DNA of 64,000 nucleotides from Diploscapter coronatus (lineage: Eukaryota; Nematoda; Chromadorea; Rhabditida; Rhabditidae), in assembly GCA_964036155.1 (NCBI GenBank), contig OZ038423.1:4231249-4295248 (forward strand), written 5' to 3'. The position numbers and the translations under genes are program-made. Under the pieces are notes generated by a model. It did no database searches, was not told the origin of the DNA, and was given only the letters and a program-made list of their open reading frames with translations. Shown here piece after piece: positions 13,340 to 24,543 of this stretch (the stretch's first letter is position 1; each line of letters opens with the position of its first letter).

Positions 13340-14274
13340 TTGAAGTGGATTCCTTGTTCAGCTCACAAATGGAAAGTCGACCCGCTCCATACGCCTGAAA
13401 GCCCTCTTGGTAACAATGAAATATTCCTGATTAAACAAAATTGTGAAGAGAAGATTCGAATTCCTTCATGTTCTTAAGAATCTTCTCTCTTCAGCGTAGT
13501 CTAAAGTCTTCTTTAACGAAATTCTTTATCCAACACCCAAAAGTTGTTTTTATTCCAAAATATATCATCTAAAAGCTCACTTTGAGATGAGATCCAACAA
13601 CTCGTCGATGGGTGCATTTGTTGCTGTTATTAGCCGCCACAGTCACACTGATCATCGTAGTGGCGAACTAGATAAACAGGAATTTAGAAGAATGAAGAGA
13701 TAAATCACGACACTGCATAGTGTGAAATATCACGAGTCAAATGCCTGAAATCCATTGCAAAGGGTCCTTCGCTTACATTTGAAAGCAGAGGGGGATCGAT
13801 ATTAGCCAAGGCGAATGGAATGCGAAGAGGGAAGAAGGGCGAGGAATAGGGTGGATGGATAGGGTCAGAGCAGTCAGAGCACCTCTGCACATATGTAAGG
13901 CATGCAATTCAACTCAAAAACGAGAATCATTTATCCAATGCTCTAAAATGCAATTCAGAAAGACGAAACCCGAGACCCCATTTTGAAATTGAGAAAATTG
14001 TCTAGCAATAATTTGAAAAACATGTTTGCACGCTAACATTTCTATTTTTATCCTCGAATTGGGAAATTCGAATGTAAAATGAATAATTTCCACAACATGA
14101 TTACCATTCCCATCGTTGCTGGCTCTCGATAGAGGTAAATCTCTCGCAACATCACAGAAATACGCAGAAGTAGAATATTTGGATGAGCTTTAAAAATCGG
14201 CATATGTCATCGATGATTCGAACCGACTCGTATTATTCGCATTCTGTCTCGTCATCAGACATGACAAAGTTTGA

Positions 14275-14310
14275 CACTGGCACTGACACTGACACTGCAG
14301 TGCTAGTGTC
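14275..14310. repeat. CACTGA hexamer array forming a hairpin
   Basis: Four tandem units CACTGG/CACTGA/CACTGA/CACTGC (14275-14298) run into their complement, so that 14285-14310 is an interrupted palindrome: GACACT pairs with AGTGTC around the palindromic core CACTGCAGTG. Confidence 0.8.
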
Positions 14311-14955
14311 GCAAAAATGAGACCATATTCTAATAATGTCTGCTCGTCATTACCACTCTCTACGAATCATCAGCAACTCCGGAAGAAAATCAACAATAAA
14401 ATTGACTTTAGCGAGCAGAGCAGACAGGTACTTCTACATCAACCAAGCAGTCGACACAACGAATCACGGCAATCGCACGTCCCATCTTCTACTTTTAGAA
14501 ATATATATAACATTCAAATAAACTCATAGCAAATGCAAATGTTGTTAATTGTTTTGTACGAAATCAGAAAAAACGGTATAAGCTACCGAAACTTCGCAGC
14601 ACACAAATTTATTCAGGAACGTTGATCTTGACAATAAAATAAAAATCTTTTATAAATTACTGCTCTTTGAACCTCCAAAATCTAAATTGAAGCATTATTT
14701 CTGATGACGAGGTGTCGTAGCCATTCCCTCATTTGTCGTTTGTCTCTCACGTTGTCATGTTTTGTCTTTGGTTTGAAATTTAAAGAAATGACAGGGGCGA
14801 AAATTTGCAACATTTCTATGGTGATTCGTTGGGAATAAGTCGTGAGTTGTCGAATTTCCTAGCCTTTTTCAATTGAACAAAGTACTGTAGTCTAGTCGGC
14901 TATTCTTTATTCTTTCAAATACCAATAGTAAAAAACTCGAATTTTTCGAATTCAG

Positions 14956-14978
14956 CACACACACACACACACACACAC
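14956..14978. repeat. (CA)n microsatellite
   Basis: CA run of about 23 bases followed by a degenerate tail (GTACACACGCAC). Confidence 0.95.
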
Positions 14979-15262
14979 GTACACACGCACTCTTAACTCA
15001 TAAATATTTCCGTTGAAAAAATCATTAAGTAGCATTTTCAATTTTCTCGTTTCACATCGTATTCTCTTCTTTCAAAGACTAACGTTTTTGTTGAAAAGAT
15101 TGGTGAATTTCTAACGAAAAGAAGAACAAAAACTTCCGCCAATTATTTCAGTCTAATTCTTTCTTGGCATTGCTATGACAAAAGTGCAGACCTATCCGCT
15201 AAGTTACCGTAATTCCTGTCACCTAATATTTTCGTTCATATTTTTGTTATCACTAGTTCCAG

Positions 15263-18200
15263 ATTCTGATGGACAAATTCTATATTTGCCCTCATTGAGC
15301 TATCCACCACATGGTACGAGTTTTGCGTGTAATATTATATTTTCCTTTTAGTGTGAAAACGTTACGTCGTATAAATGTTCGAAAGTTCGAATATTTTCGG
15401 ATGATTTTCATGAATTAAGAGTTCAGGATGCTACAACTATGGACTATGTACGGAGCCATCGATGACTCTGTACCAACTTTTCCCACAAGTAAATTTGTTT
15501 TCCTTTATCTCAAAATGAATGAGTTTTGCAGATAATTTATCGATGGAGCTGTCCAAGCAAGATGAATTGTGTATGTGTGAATGGAACGACCAACGGAACA
15601 TTTTATCCTTGTCAAATCAGTGCGATCACTCACGAAAAAATCCTTGCAAAAACAAAAGAAAATTTCAGAAGAAAACATGTGCGCTGACAACCCTTGTGGA
15701 ATAACAAATACAAGTAATTTCGTCTGTTCTAACGGATTTGGAACCTACTCTTGCTCTTGTGCCTCAGGATGGGTAAAGAGCTGCTTCAAGAAGATTAGAG
15801 CATATGGTTTTTAGGCAGGAGATAATTGTGATCTATCCGAATCCGATCCATGCGCCATAAATCCTTGCCTAAATGGTGCGTAATGAGACTTTTTTCATTT
15901 TGTGAGTATTTCAGGAGGAACTTGCGCATCAGCACCTACCCCATCTGGATACAATTGTACGTGTCCGATAGACTATAGTGGCAAAACATGCCAATGTAAG
16001 TATGATCAGGTTTTTCTCATTGAATTTTCCAAACTTCAATTTTCGCTAATAATGCATATATTCGTCTAAAACTCGACTAAATATGGATAAATATTGAATC
16101 CATTTTGTGGCCATTGCCAGGAATAAAAACAACTCTTCAGATTACAACTACTGCAAAAACACTACTTGTTCTGGAACGTGCACTTCGGAATTTGGCGGGG
16201 CATCCTGGAAATGTGCATGTCCACCAGGTAAATGAACATAGATCAAGGTAATTTTGAGATAAGTTTTTTAGGATACCAGGGATGGGATTGCAAGACCAGG
16301 AATTATATTTTCAGTGAGATATTTGATCACTTATAAACTAGATTTGGTGATATTCATTATTCGCAGATTCTGGTCCTGTGGAAGACGGTTGTTACAATTG
16401 GAACGACGCTCTGAAATCGAATTGCAAGGAATATTTTGATAACTGGCTGACTATAGACAAGTGCAGATATGCTCAGGAATGGGTCATTAATCCGTTCTAT
16501 GAGAGATTTGGTAAGAATTAATAAAATACCATGGAAATATTCATGCATGAGCTGCAAAAATATGATTTTTCAGTTGTATCGGAGAAAAAATGCTACACTT
16601 GTAACGACACCTCAGCCTTGAGCAATAAGATAAATAACCCAGATAACGATTGGAAATGCAAGAAGGCAAGATACAATTATTTCTTATGCCTATAAACAAT
16701 TCTAGGACTGCCCTGGGGACAATAAGGTCAAATGTGGCAACTCCGAACGAGCATGGGTATTCACGAATACTGATTACAGTAAGCAATGAAAATAAAGAAG
16801 CATGGAGTAAGTCTCAATTTGAAGCGTACGACCCCAATCAATGTGAGTCGAACACTACCGAACCATGTGGTGAGAGTGAAGGCCGAGGGATTTGCGTTAA
16901 CAAAATTGGCGGATACTCTTGCCGCTGTCACCCTCTGTTCACAGGAACGGATTGTGAATCTCGTAATTCTAGAAAAAGATAACCGAATTAAAACTCTTCT
17001 TTCAGCGATTCCTGATCCATGCTTGGTAAGTCCCTGTGAGAACAACGGTACTTGCATCACAGACACCGAAACATACGCGTATGAATGCAAATGCAAAAAG
17101 GTAAAAAATAAACGTCTCATTATAACAAAAAATTGCTACAGGGATTCCATGGCCCCAATTGCGAATACAGCCAACAATGCACAAAATCTGTTTGTCAGAA
17201 TATGGGAACGTGCTATGAACGAGATAACGGAACAGGATGTCACTGCTTACAGTCGGTTGAAATGTGCTTGACAGTCTGAAAATGGGATTTTCAGATATTA
17301 CCATGGCGAGTATTGCGAAATCGTCGACCGATGTGAATATGGAAAGTAGGTTATCATAAAATGAGCCAACTCTCCATATCATTTTCAGTCCTTGTGGTCC
17401 TCACGGAACCTGCGAGTCTAACCCGACCGATCTCAGTCCGCTCGAATTCAAGTGTGTTTGTCAGGATGGGTATCTTGGCGCCTTGTGCAACATCGAGACG
17501 AATGAATGTGTACCTGGTACGTATGAATTTTTAAAATTTAATCAACTTCTGAAACAATAAGATTTTTTCAACTCGCAAACTCAGACGTACAAGTTTCTAA
17601 GTCATACAAAATTGTTTGAGAGAAGAATATTTTACCTATTATTCCTCATCTTATATCGCATGGTTTGAGGTAATGAACATTTGATTTTTAAAGCCCTTTT
17701 GCACACGAATTTTTCGTGAAAAATGGAACATCAGACGAGCTGGAAATTTGTGAAACAAGCATCTCTTTTAGATCCTTGCCAAAACGGTGGAACCTGTGTT
17801 GATGGATTCCTGTCCTACAAATGTCTTTGCCTAGAAGGCAGTACTGGTAATTTTTCGAGCTAGATAAAGGTGACATTTAAGATTTTAGGATACAATTGCG
17901 AAATCGACATCCCCGACTGTGTACCAATTCAAATCGACGGACAATGGTGTGATAAATCGACTGATTTCCATGAATCCACGCTTTTCTCAGGTATCCGAAC
18001 AAATGCATGACGAAGGATCCTGATGCGGCGTGTGTCGATATGATTGGAGGATTCAGTTGTAAATGTGGCTCACAATATGTAATTTCTAAATAGTCTTATC
18101 GGTTCAAAATCATCCTAATTAGGTCGGAGAATTCTGCAACCTGCACATCATCATTCGAGACGTTCTGATGGCGATTTACGGAGAAGTCAACTTACAGATG

Positions 18201-20080
18201 ATTCCTGTAGGCACAACTTGCTCATCCGAAAATGGATACAATAATTTAGCTATTGGAAGATCTATTGAAAAATCCCGCCCAAATCAAGGACATGGTTCCT
18301 TTCATCACTGGGTTGATTGAGTATGACGATCGGATTCCGCTGAGTTGGACTCCCGAAGACATGTTCGAGTGGGTCAGCTTCGAAGACAAACTGCTAGATC
18401 CAGCGTAAACTTACCTCTTCATCCAATTCTATTTAGTTTTTTGTCTAATTTTGCAGGGTTCACCTAAATCAATGGAACGATGTTGGTAATGATTTGTTCC
18501 AGAATTTTTCACAGATAATTTCCCAACTTTAGTACTGGGAAACTGCTTTACACTAAATCATAAGTTCAACGTGAATAACACTTTTGTGTACAGAAACTTT
18601 GGGACTGATTCTGGTATGTCGAACCTGATGAAGAGATGACCGATTTTGATTTAGGTTTGAGAGCCAAAGTGAAGTTGAATCAACGCGAATACGTGCCGTG
18701 GATCGATATCGCTGCCATTCTGGTGTTCGTCCATCACATTAACGACTACATATTCGCAGAGTCAGTACGGTATAATGCACAGCCTAGAGGGGAGTTCATC
18801 ATTGATATTCGGGATACGAGATACACGAAATTGGGTAAGCAATGCAAAAAAGATAAAAGAATATCTAAACTCATTAGGAGGAAAATACGGTCAGTGCATC
18901 AAGGATCCCAATGAGGTTGAATTCTTCTACTACGACAAGAGCTTTGGTTACGCCACAGAGGCATGCATTCTAAAGAGCTTTTAGTATGAAGTGTTTTTCA
19001 GGGTTGTCTTCGCAGTTGCTATCAGAACATGATAAACTCATCTTGCGGTTCGTATTTTCTTGCTCATAACGAGATGAACCATTTCACGAAATTCAGGCTG
19101 CATTGATCCTCGATACCCAGGCCCAGTGGGCACATCTATTTGCCTTCTTGCTGAAAGTAAACATGGTTCTAAGACATTTGTACCAATTCAATTTTCAGGA
19201 TCTTGTGTCGAAACGGCTATTAAAGAAGCGGGAGATCCATCGACGTGGAAGACTTGCATATGTCCGCTTCCATGCAACTCCCAGCAGCTCACTGTCACTT
19301 GGAGTCGCTCGGAATTCGTTAGCAGCGTAAGAGAAAACAACCGATTTTATCATCAACTCATTTGATATTCCTGATATCTGAAACTGTCACTTTCATCAAA
19401 GAGAATAGAATTCTTGAATATCCAGCTATTGATTTCCATTGACGATCATCTAAAACATATGATACATCCGTAAAGAACGTTGGGAAAAATAAAAGTCGAG
19501 ACGTACTCGGGAATGAATAATATTTACGCATGGGCGTTACTGATTCGATACAAATTTTTGGTTATTTTTCCATTCTCGCCTCAGATCCAAAAATAAACTC
19601 GCTTTCGTCCTTCTCCAATCCAAAAAGTCATTGATCTTCTCTTATCATTCCATTTTCCAATACGCTTTCTTGTCAAAATGCTCCATAAATCCAGTTTACA
19701 TGTCCGATAAAATTGTTCCAAAAATCTTATTTTAGCCGGCAGAATGCGAAGGGGCTGCCGATCCTTCGAAGTGTCAGAAGGATTTCGATGACGCGACACT
19801 TGTGAATATACGGTTGCCGAAAGCTGAGTTTAGCCTTTACGCTGAGGCTCCAGCTATGACTGTAAGAAAATCGAGTATCCCCTGAAAATATAGCATTAAT
19901 TTCAGTTCAACAAATTCGTCTCAAATTTGGGAGGATTGTTAGGTTTGCATTTTTGTATTTCTAAGAAAGATTATAAAACTTTGAGGAGTTCTGATGGGCG
20001 TCCAAATAATATCGTTCATTGAAGTCATCTTTCTGATATGGAGGCTGGTTGTCATACTCATCTCCAATAAGAACATGTAG
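15263..20080 (+). CDS. EGAS-like DEG/ENaC channel with EGF repeats (5' end missing)
   Basis: Subunit of an amiloride-sensitive (DEG/ENaC) cation channel with a large extracellular EGF array, the arrangement of C. elegans EGAS proteins. I splice 31 exons, the first at 15263-15313 and the last at 19989-20080, every junction in phase, giving about 909 residues. Order: N-terminal Cys-rich segment; EGF-like repeats from about 15669 to 18078 (for example INPCLNGGTCASAP, DPCQNGGTCVDG, CVDMIGGFSCKC); the DEG/ENaC hallmark GNCFTLN (usual GNCYTFN) at about 18540; the Cys-rich domain with CLRSCYQNM, SSCGCIDPRYPG and CICPLPCNSQQ; then NLGGLLGVLMGVQ and TM2. Two introns (16666-16705, 18961-19001) must start with GC. 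The usual G-x-S filter reads G-V-Q. Exon 1 needs one base from an upstream exon that I could not identify, so TM1 and the start are missing. A poly(A) signal follows at 20122. Confidence 0.88.
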
Positions 20081-20121
20081 CGGAGTTAAATTTGTTGAAA
20101 ACTGATCGATTTTCCCCTAAT

Positions 20122-20127
20122 AATAAA
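20122..20127 (+). terminator. Poly(A) signal of the EGAS-like gene
   Basis: AATAAA, about 42 bases after the TAG stop at 20078-20080. Confidence 0.65.
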
Positions 20128-20256
20128 GCATTCTTTTCCTTTTCTCCTCATACAATGGACATGGAAAATTTGCACACATGTCAATCACGTTTCGTCATTT
20201 TCAAGTGAACGCTTATTTGGGGCTGTATCAAGATAAAATAGGGCGTGGTACAACAT

Positions 20257-20343
20257 GCCCCAATAGCTCAGTGGCAGAGCGACACACTAGTATGTTCCTT
20301 GCTAACGATGTGTAGGTCGGAATTTCGATTGTTCCTTGGGGCA
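20257..20343 (+). tRNA. tRNA-Thr (AGT) with a 15-base intron
   Basis: A complete cloverleaf can be drawn. Acceptor stem 20257-20263 (GCCCCAA) pairs perfectly with 20336-20342. The D arm is GCTC/GAGC with loop AGTGGCA. The anticodon stem ACACA (20282-20286) pairs with TGTGT (20309-20313). The anticodon is AGT at 20289-20291, and the T arm GGAAT/GTTCC has loop TTCGATT. A 15-base intron (20293-20307) sits after base 37, the usual tRNA intron site. The G1-C72 and C2-G71 pairs agree with threonine identity. TTTT at 20348-20351 can end Pol III transcription. Odd point: pair 53-61 is T-G instead of the nearly universal G-C, which weakens the internal B box. It may be poorly transcribed or a decaying copy. 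Confidence 0.85.
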
Positions 20344-20347
20344 ATAC

Positions 20348-20351
20348 TTTT
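20348..20351 (+). terminator. Pol III TTTT terminator of the tRNA
   Basis: Four T residues on the plus strand, five bases after the tRNA 3' end at 20343. Confidence 0.7.
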
Positions 20352-21349
20352 GCAAAATTTAATTGCCCTTAACAGGACAAAAATCACATCTAAAGATGTA
20401 GCTTGGGAAATTCGCGCAACATCGCTACTTCGTGACTTGTGAATTCATACGGGAAAAATGAATTTTTATTTTTATCTTTTCTTATTCTCTCCCAGCCTTC
20501 AGTGTGCCATTTCGTCAATTCGCAAGGAATTAACGTTACGCACTTTTTTAAATGCCCCTAAAAGAGACTTATTTTTTGCATCTCATTTGACTATGTAAAA
20601 CTGTCTGGAGAAATAGTTCTTTCGACAGCAATTTCTTCTTTCAATTGTGAAGTATTTTTTCAATGCTTTTTTCCAGAATTCCCGCAGTGTTGCAAATTTA
20701 AATGTGCAATAATACCGAGACAAATTTATTGAATTTTATGCACTTGATTATTTCGTGCAATTTGAAAATGAGCTAGGATGTTAGATTACACAAGTAGGAG
20801 TAAAGATCATTAATAAAAGAGAATTGAACCCGTATAGATGGGTGAATGCGAAAACTTGATTAAATGAATTAGATAATTGCTAAGCAGTTTGTAAACGAAG
20901 TGATATGTAAGTACTGTTGGAATATCAAAAAAATAGTTACTCAAATGCATCACGCACAACAGTGTGATTAGATCTTGCAAATACCATTTTCGAAAGATGG
21001 AATACGTAACAAATGGGATATGTTTAGTTAGGAAAATTCTGGATCTTCTCAGAATATGTTAAAATTTGCACTGGGATTCAAATAAATCAAGAGATAAGGG
21101 TAGGTTAATTTTTGCCAACTTTTAGTTTAAAAATATATATATATATATATATTTGATTTGATGATAAACTATTCAGTGTTATAATCAAGCATATTCGATG
21201 GAAAGGTAACTTGAATTCTGAGTCACCTGATTCGAAATTAATGAAGGGAAAATACGCCTTACCGAGCTTATTCTAACTAAGGTGCGGAATTTCTATGTGG
21301 AAAAGTGCAAAGATCCAAATCACCAATAAAAAAACGAAAAAAAAAAATC
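20352..21349. other. Intergenic region between tRNA and chemoreceptor 3' end
   Basis: No gene seen. AT-rich, with a TA microsatellite at 21133-21152. The chemoreceptor gene ends at 21350 on the minus strand, so its 3' UTR lies here. Confidence 0.5.
21133..21152. repeat. (AT)n microsatellite
   Basis: About ten uninterrupted AT units flanked by A- and T-rich DNA. Confidence 0.9.
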
Positions 21350-24300
21350 TTATTTAAGTCTTTTCCATTGTTCGAAATGGTGATCGAAGTATTTCTGCAT
21401 TTCAGTCACAGAATCGACTTTGACCGTAATGCAAGCCAAGATTTTGTGCCTTCGTCGTTCCTCTTGCTTCAGAGAACGGTAGATGACTATCGACGTTATG
21501 AACGAAATGTAGGGAATTATCTAAAATTTGTTTCGCTCTTTGAATTTCAATTTTGAATATTTCTGAACTGGGTCTTCATATTTTGCATTTCTCTAAATAA
21601 TCTAAAAATGATAGTTTCTCAACCTAATATTCAAAGCAATTTATATGGAAATTGGCATTATTATTTCCGAAACATGCTTAAATCCGAAAAAAACTTACGT
21701 ATGAATTGACAGCGTAATATTTGTACTCCATGAAAGTGATGAAATGCTTTATGAACCTGCCCAGCCACAAAAACAGTGCGTAAATGCAGAAGCAGACCGC
21801 ATTGGCTATTATGATGGGGGCTGAAATTTTACAGGTAAAAGTAGGGAAAAGTGTCACTGAATGTGATGATAAATAATGTATTCTAAGTCTTCTCATCACT
21901 ATCCTAGCCTTGGCTAGGAATGGCTAGAGTGGTAAGATTACCTAACGTCCGTAAAACCATAATATTCTCTTTCATTTGAAACTTTTGCGTCAATTGCGCA
22001 CTTCTGAAAGGAATAATTTAATGAGACTTTGTATTTGTTTGCCTTACATTCTAGATATCTTATTCTGTCTCAATAAGATGTAAAATGTGATAAGGATAAT
22101 AATGTCGGCAGCAAATATGAAGTAGAAGATGATATAAATGTTCGCACCTGCAATCGTAATTATGAAGTTTTCTTGTTCAAAACGAACCACTCACTAATTT
22201 TAGGAGAAGATGAAAATGATGCACAGCTAGTGAGGTATTCTGAAGGATCTTCTTCCCACATAGCCCATTCGATTGATCCCCAAGAGGACAAAAGCTGAAA
22301 CAAACCAAATTGAATAACAATTTACAAGGGAGTTGCGGGAGGGTATGAGTAATATGAGAATTTTCACTATTATTCAGATTTATTAAATTTGAAATTGATG
22401 AGTGGGAAAAGTAGCGTTTCTTGAAATGTTTAAATAATATTTTGTGCATAGTCGTCCATCTTATGAAGGCGAATTTCTTATGTTAATTGCATCAAAAGGC
22501 AATTATTTTTCATTTTCAATTATCGCCTTTTTCCAACTATTTTGCTTTCACATTATTTTTAAGATGCACGAGTTGTTTTTGAACCATCGAGGTACTATAG
22601 CTGATTTTAGATTTGAAAAATAATTTCGAAAAATACGTCGTAAAACTACATTTTTCTTTGCCTTTGTGACTCTTGATCGAAATATTTTCAGAAAATTTAA
22701 AAGTCGCTCTATTTTTGTTACAACGCCTGTCACATGAAAGATAATTATCAGTTTCGTCATCGTCTTTAGCAAAAAGTAGCGCGATACCTAATTTTGCATT
22801 ACCCTATTTGCTGCAATGTAATCGGAAGAGAAAATTTAATTGGATAATGATAAGTTGTCAATTAGTGATGAATAAAATTAGCGAATTCGATTCGGAGTTT
22901 TTGAAACGATGAAATTTACTGACCAGTTGTCTTTTTTCTGACAATGAAACTAAAAACAAATGTTGTGTAGGAATGTGGATTTAATGATTTTATTATTCCA
23001 TTAGACCCGAGTTTTCTTCCGAAACCTATTCAATGGAATCAGATGCCTTTAATTCATTTTCAACAATTTTGCCCAGTTAATTATCTACATACCGTAGAAG
23101 TGCTCAATAACACTACGAAAATTTTGGACGTCGATTTCTCGTAAGTCTTGTAGTTTATAGTGGCCCACATTCTCTCGATCATTTGCGCGACATTCGTCGT
23201 TGTCATTGCGACCAACATAGTTCTGAAAAATAATCAGCATCAAATTATAATTGGATTAATTTTCTAATTTTGCAAACTTGGTTGAGATCATTGTTTCCAA
23301 GTCTTAAAATCAAGGACTAAGTTGAAAAATTTTAAATATCTTTAAAATTAGGTATGATTCACGAATTTAATTCTAGCAAATGATGTTTCGTAATTTCTTA
23401 ATTTACCAAAACACGATATATCAAAAGTAGGATTTAGTTCATTGGCCAAAAGCAGCAAGGATTGGTTTGGATATTTGAAATGGGAAAATGCGATGACTTA
23501 CAACGTAATTCTCCTCCAAATACTGCAATTTTCGGCAAAATAGACAACGTCGCAATTGTCCTGGGCGAATACGATTCGAACCAGATGAAATCCAGCTAGC
23601 GAGGTATAGATGAGAGAGAATAATGAAGCATACAACATGGCCAACTTCAGCAATACCTAAGAGCTTATTCATATCATGGCAATCTTTCCAAGTACTGCAA
23701 GGATTCCAACATTCCACTCTAATCGAGCACTTTGGACAAAGGGAAAATTATTTTGCATAAGCACGCTTTTGAGTTTTCCCGTTGAAGATCATACAGCTTT
23801 AAGATTAGGGCATTCAGTTAAAAATATCACGTATGCATATTTTATAAAAGCTAAAATAATTTTTATCGTGTCAATTAATAAAAGTAGCATCGAAAAAATT
23901 ATAAAATTAGCATCATATGAATTTCCTGAGCTGAAAAATTTGATTTCCAACATTCTACTACTAGATCCCTACTTCATACCTTATGGGTAAGCTATTACTC
24001 TTTTAATTGACTCAAAATACTCATATTCGTTAAATTTTTGCGATACTACTTTTATTAATTGCCTTTATCGCCAATGATCAACTATGCGTATGTTTCGGTA
24101 TGTGTAGTTTGAGCGATAATTGCATAATTTTCGCAAGTGTTTTGCTGGACAAAATTACTCTTATTAAGTTTGAAATTCAGTGAATTTGATTGCTGCAAAA
24201 TTTGGTGCTGAAGTTTCGAACTTTAAAATTTTTAAATTACAAATTTTGCAAATTAAAGTTCGAGATTTTCTCCATCAACTTATTAACTCTAATTCTCGAT

Positions 24301-24543
24301 CAGTTTAGAGAGAAAACAATAGAAATTCTCGGAGAAAAATTCTGTCTGAAGCTACAATTTACAATTTCTACCTACCATGGCATTGAAATGCATGAGCACT
24401 TTGCAGGTGGCGAGAGTGTAGCCGAAAATGAAGAGTGTGGCCGGTCCACTCAAAATTGCCATCAATAGAGGCAGACTATAGAGGGGAGACGATACGGTGT
24501 CGATTGCGGTTCCACAATAAACAGTCATGTTGACGATATTCAT
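21350..24543 (-). CDS. 7TM chemoreceptor, Sra superfamily (Srab/Sre/Srb-like)
   Basis: G-protein-coupled receptor of the nematode Sra superfamily, which acts in sensory neuron cilia. Eight minus-strand exons: 24543-24376, 23656-23502, 23222-23093, 22294-22195, 22147-22048, 22003-21942, 21820-21699, 21520-21350. All phases agree and give about 335 residues, the normal family length. TM1 is followed by KVLMHFNAM; TM2 is LYASLFSLIYTSLAG; FAQDNCD precedes TM3; the family signature IERMWATINYKTYEK ends TM3. The ECL2 Cys (YLTSC), TM5 (IYIIFYFIFAADIII), the KFQMKENI loop, TM6, and TM7 (IIPYISFITSIVIY) with a charged tail ending EQWKRLK follow. Other frames of exons 2 and 3 are also open but lack this pattern. 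I cannot choose between the Srab, Sre and Srb subfamilies. The introns of 871 and 719 bases (23657-24375 is the 719-base one) contain no other gene I can support. Confidence 0.87.

Larger units (their letters stand above)
13340..15262. other. Intergenic region between divergent F-box and EGAS genes
   Basis: No gene seen. The region should hold the promoters of the F-box gene (minus) and of the channel gene (plus), and the unresolved first exon(s) of the channel. It contains a 6-base tandem repeat with a perfect hairpin at 14275-14310 and an AC microsatellite at 14956-14978. Confidence 0.5.

Noticed and set aside
15351..15463. Open frame between EGAS exons 1 and 2
   Set aside because: Using it leaves the wrong phase or a stop; skipping it joins exon 15313 to 15427 exactly and gives continuous Cys-rich sequence.
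22921..22960. Possible 26-base exon in the chemoreceptor gene
   Set aside because: Including it breaks the phase between exons 3 and 4; without it TM4 is continuous.
23439..23717. Long minus-strand frame across chemoreceptor exon 2
   Set aside because: The other frame gives TM2 and the NCD motif and joins exons 1 and 3 in phase.
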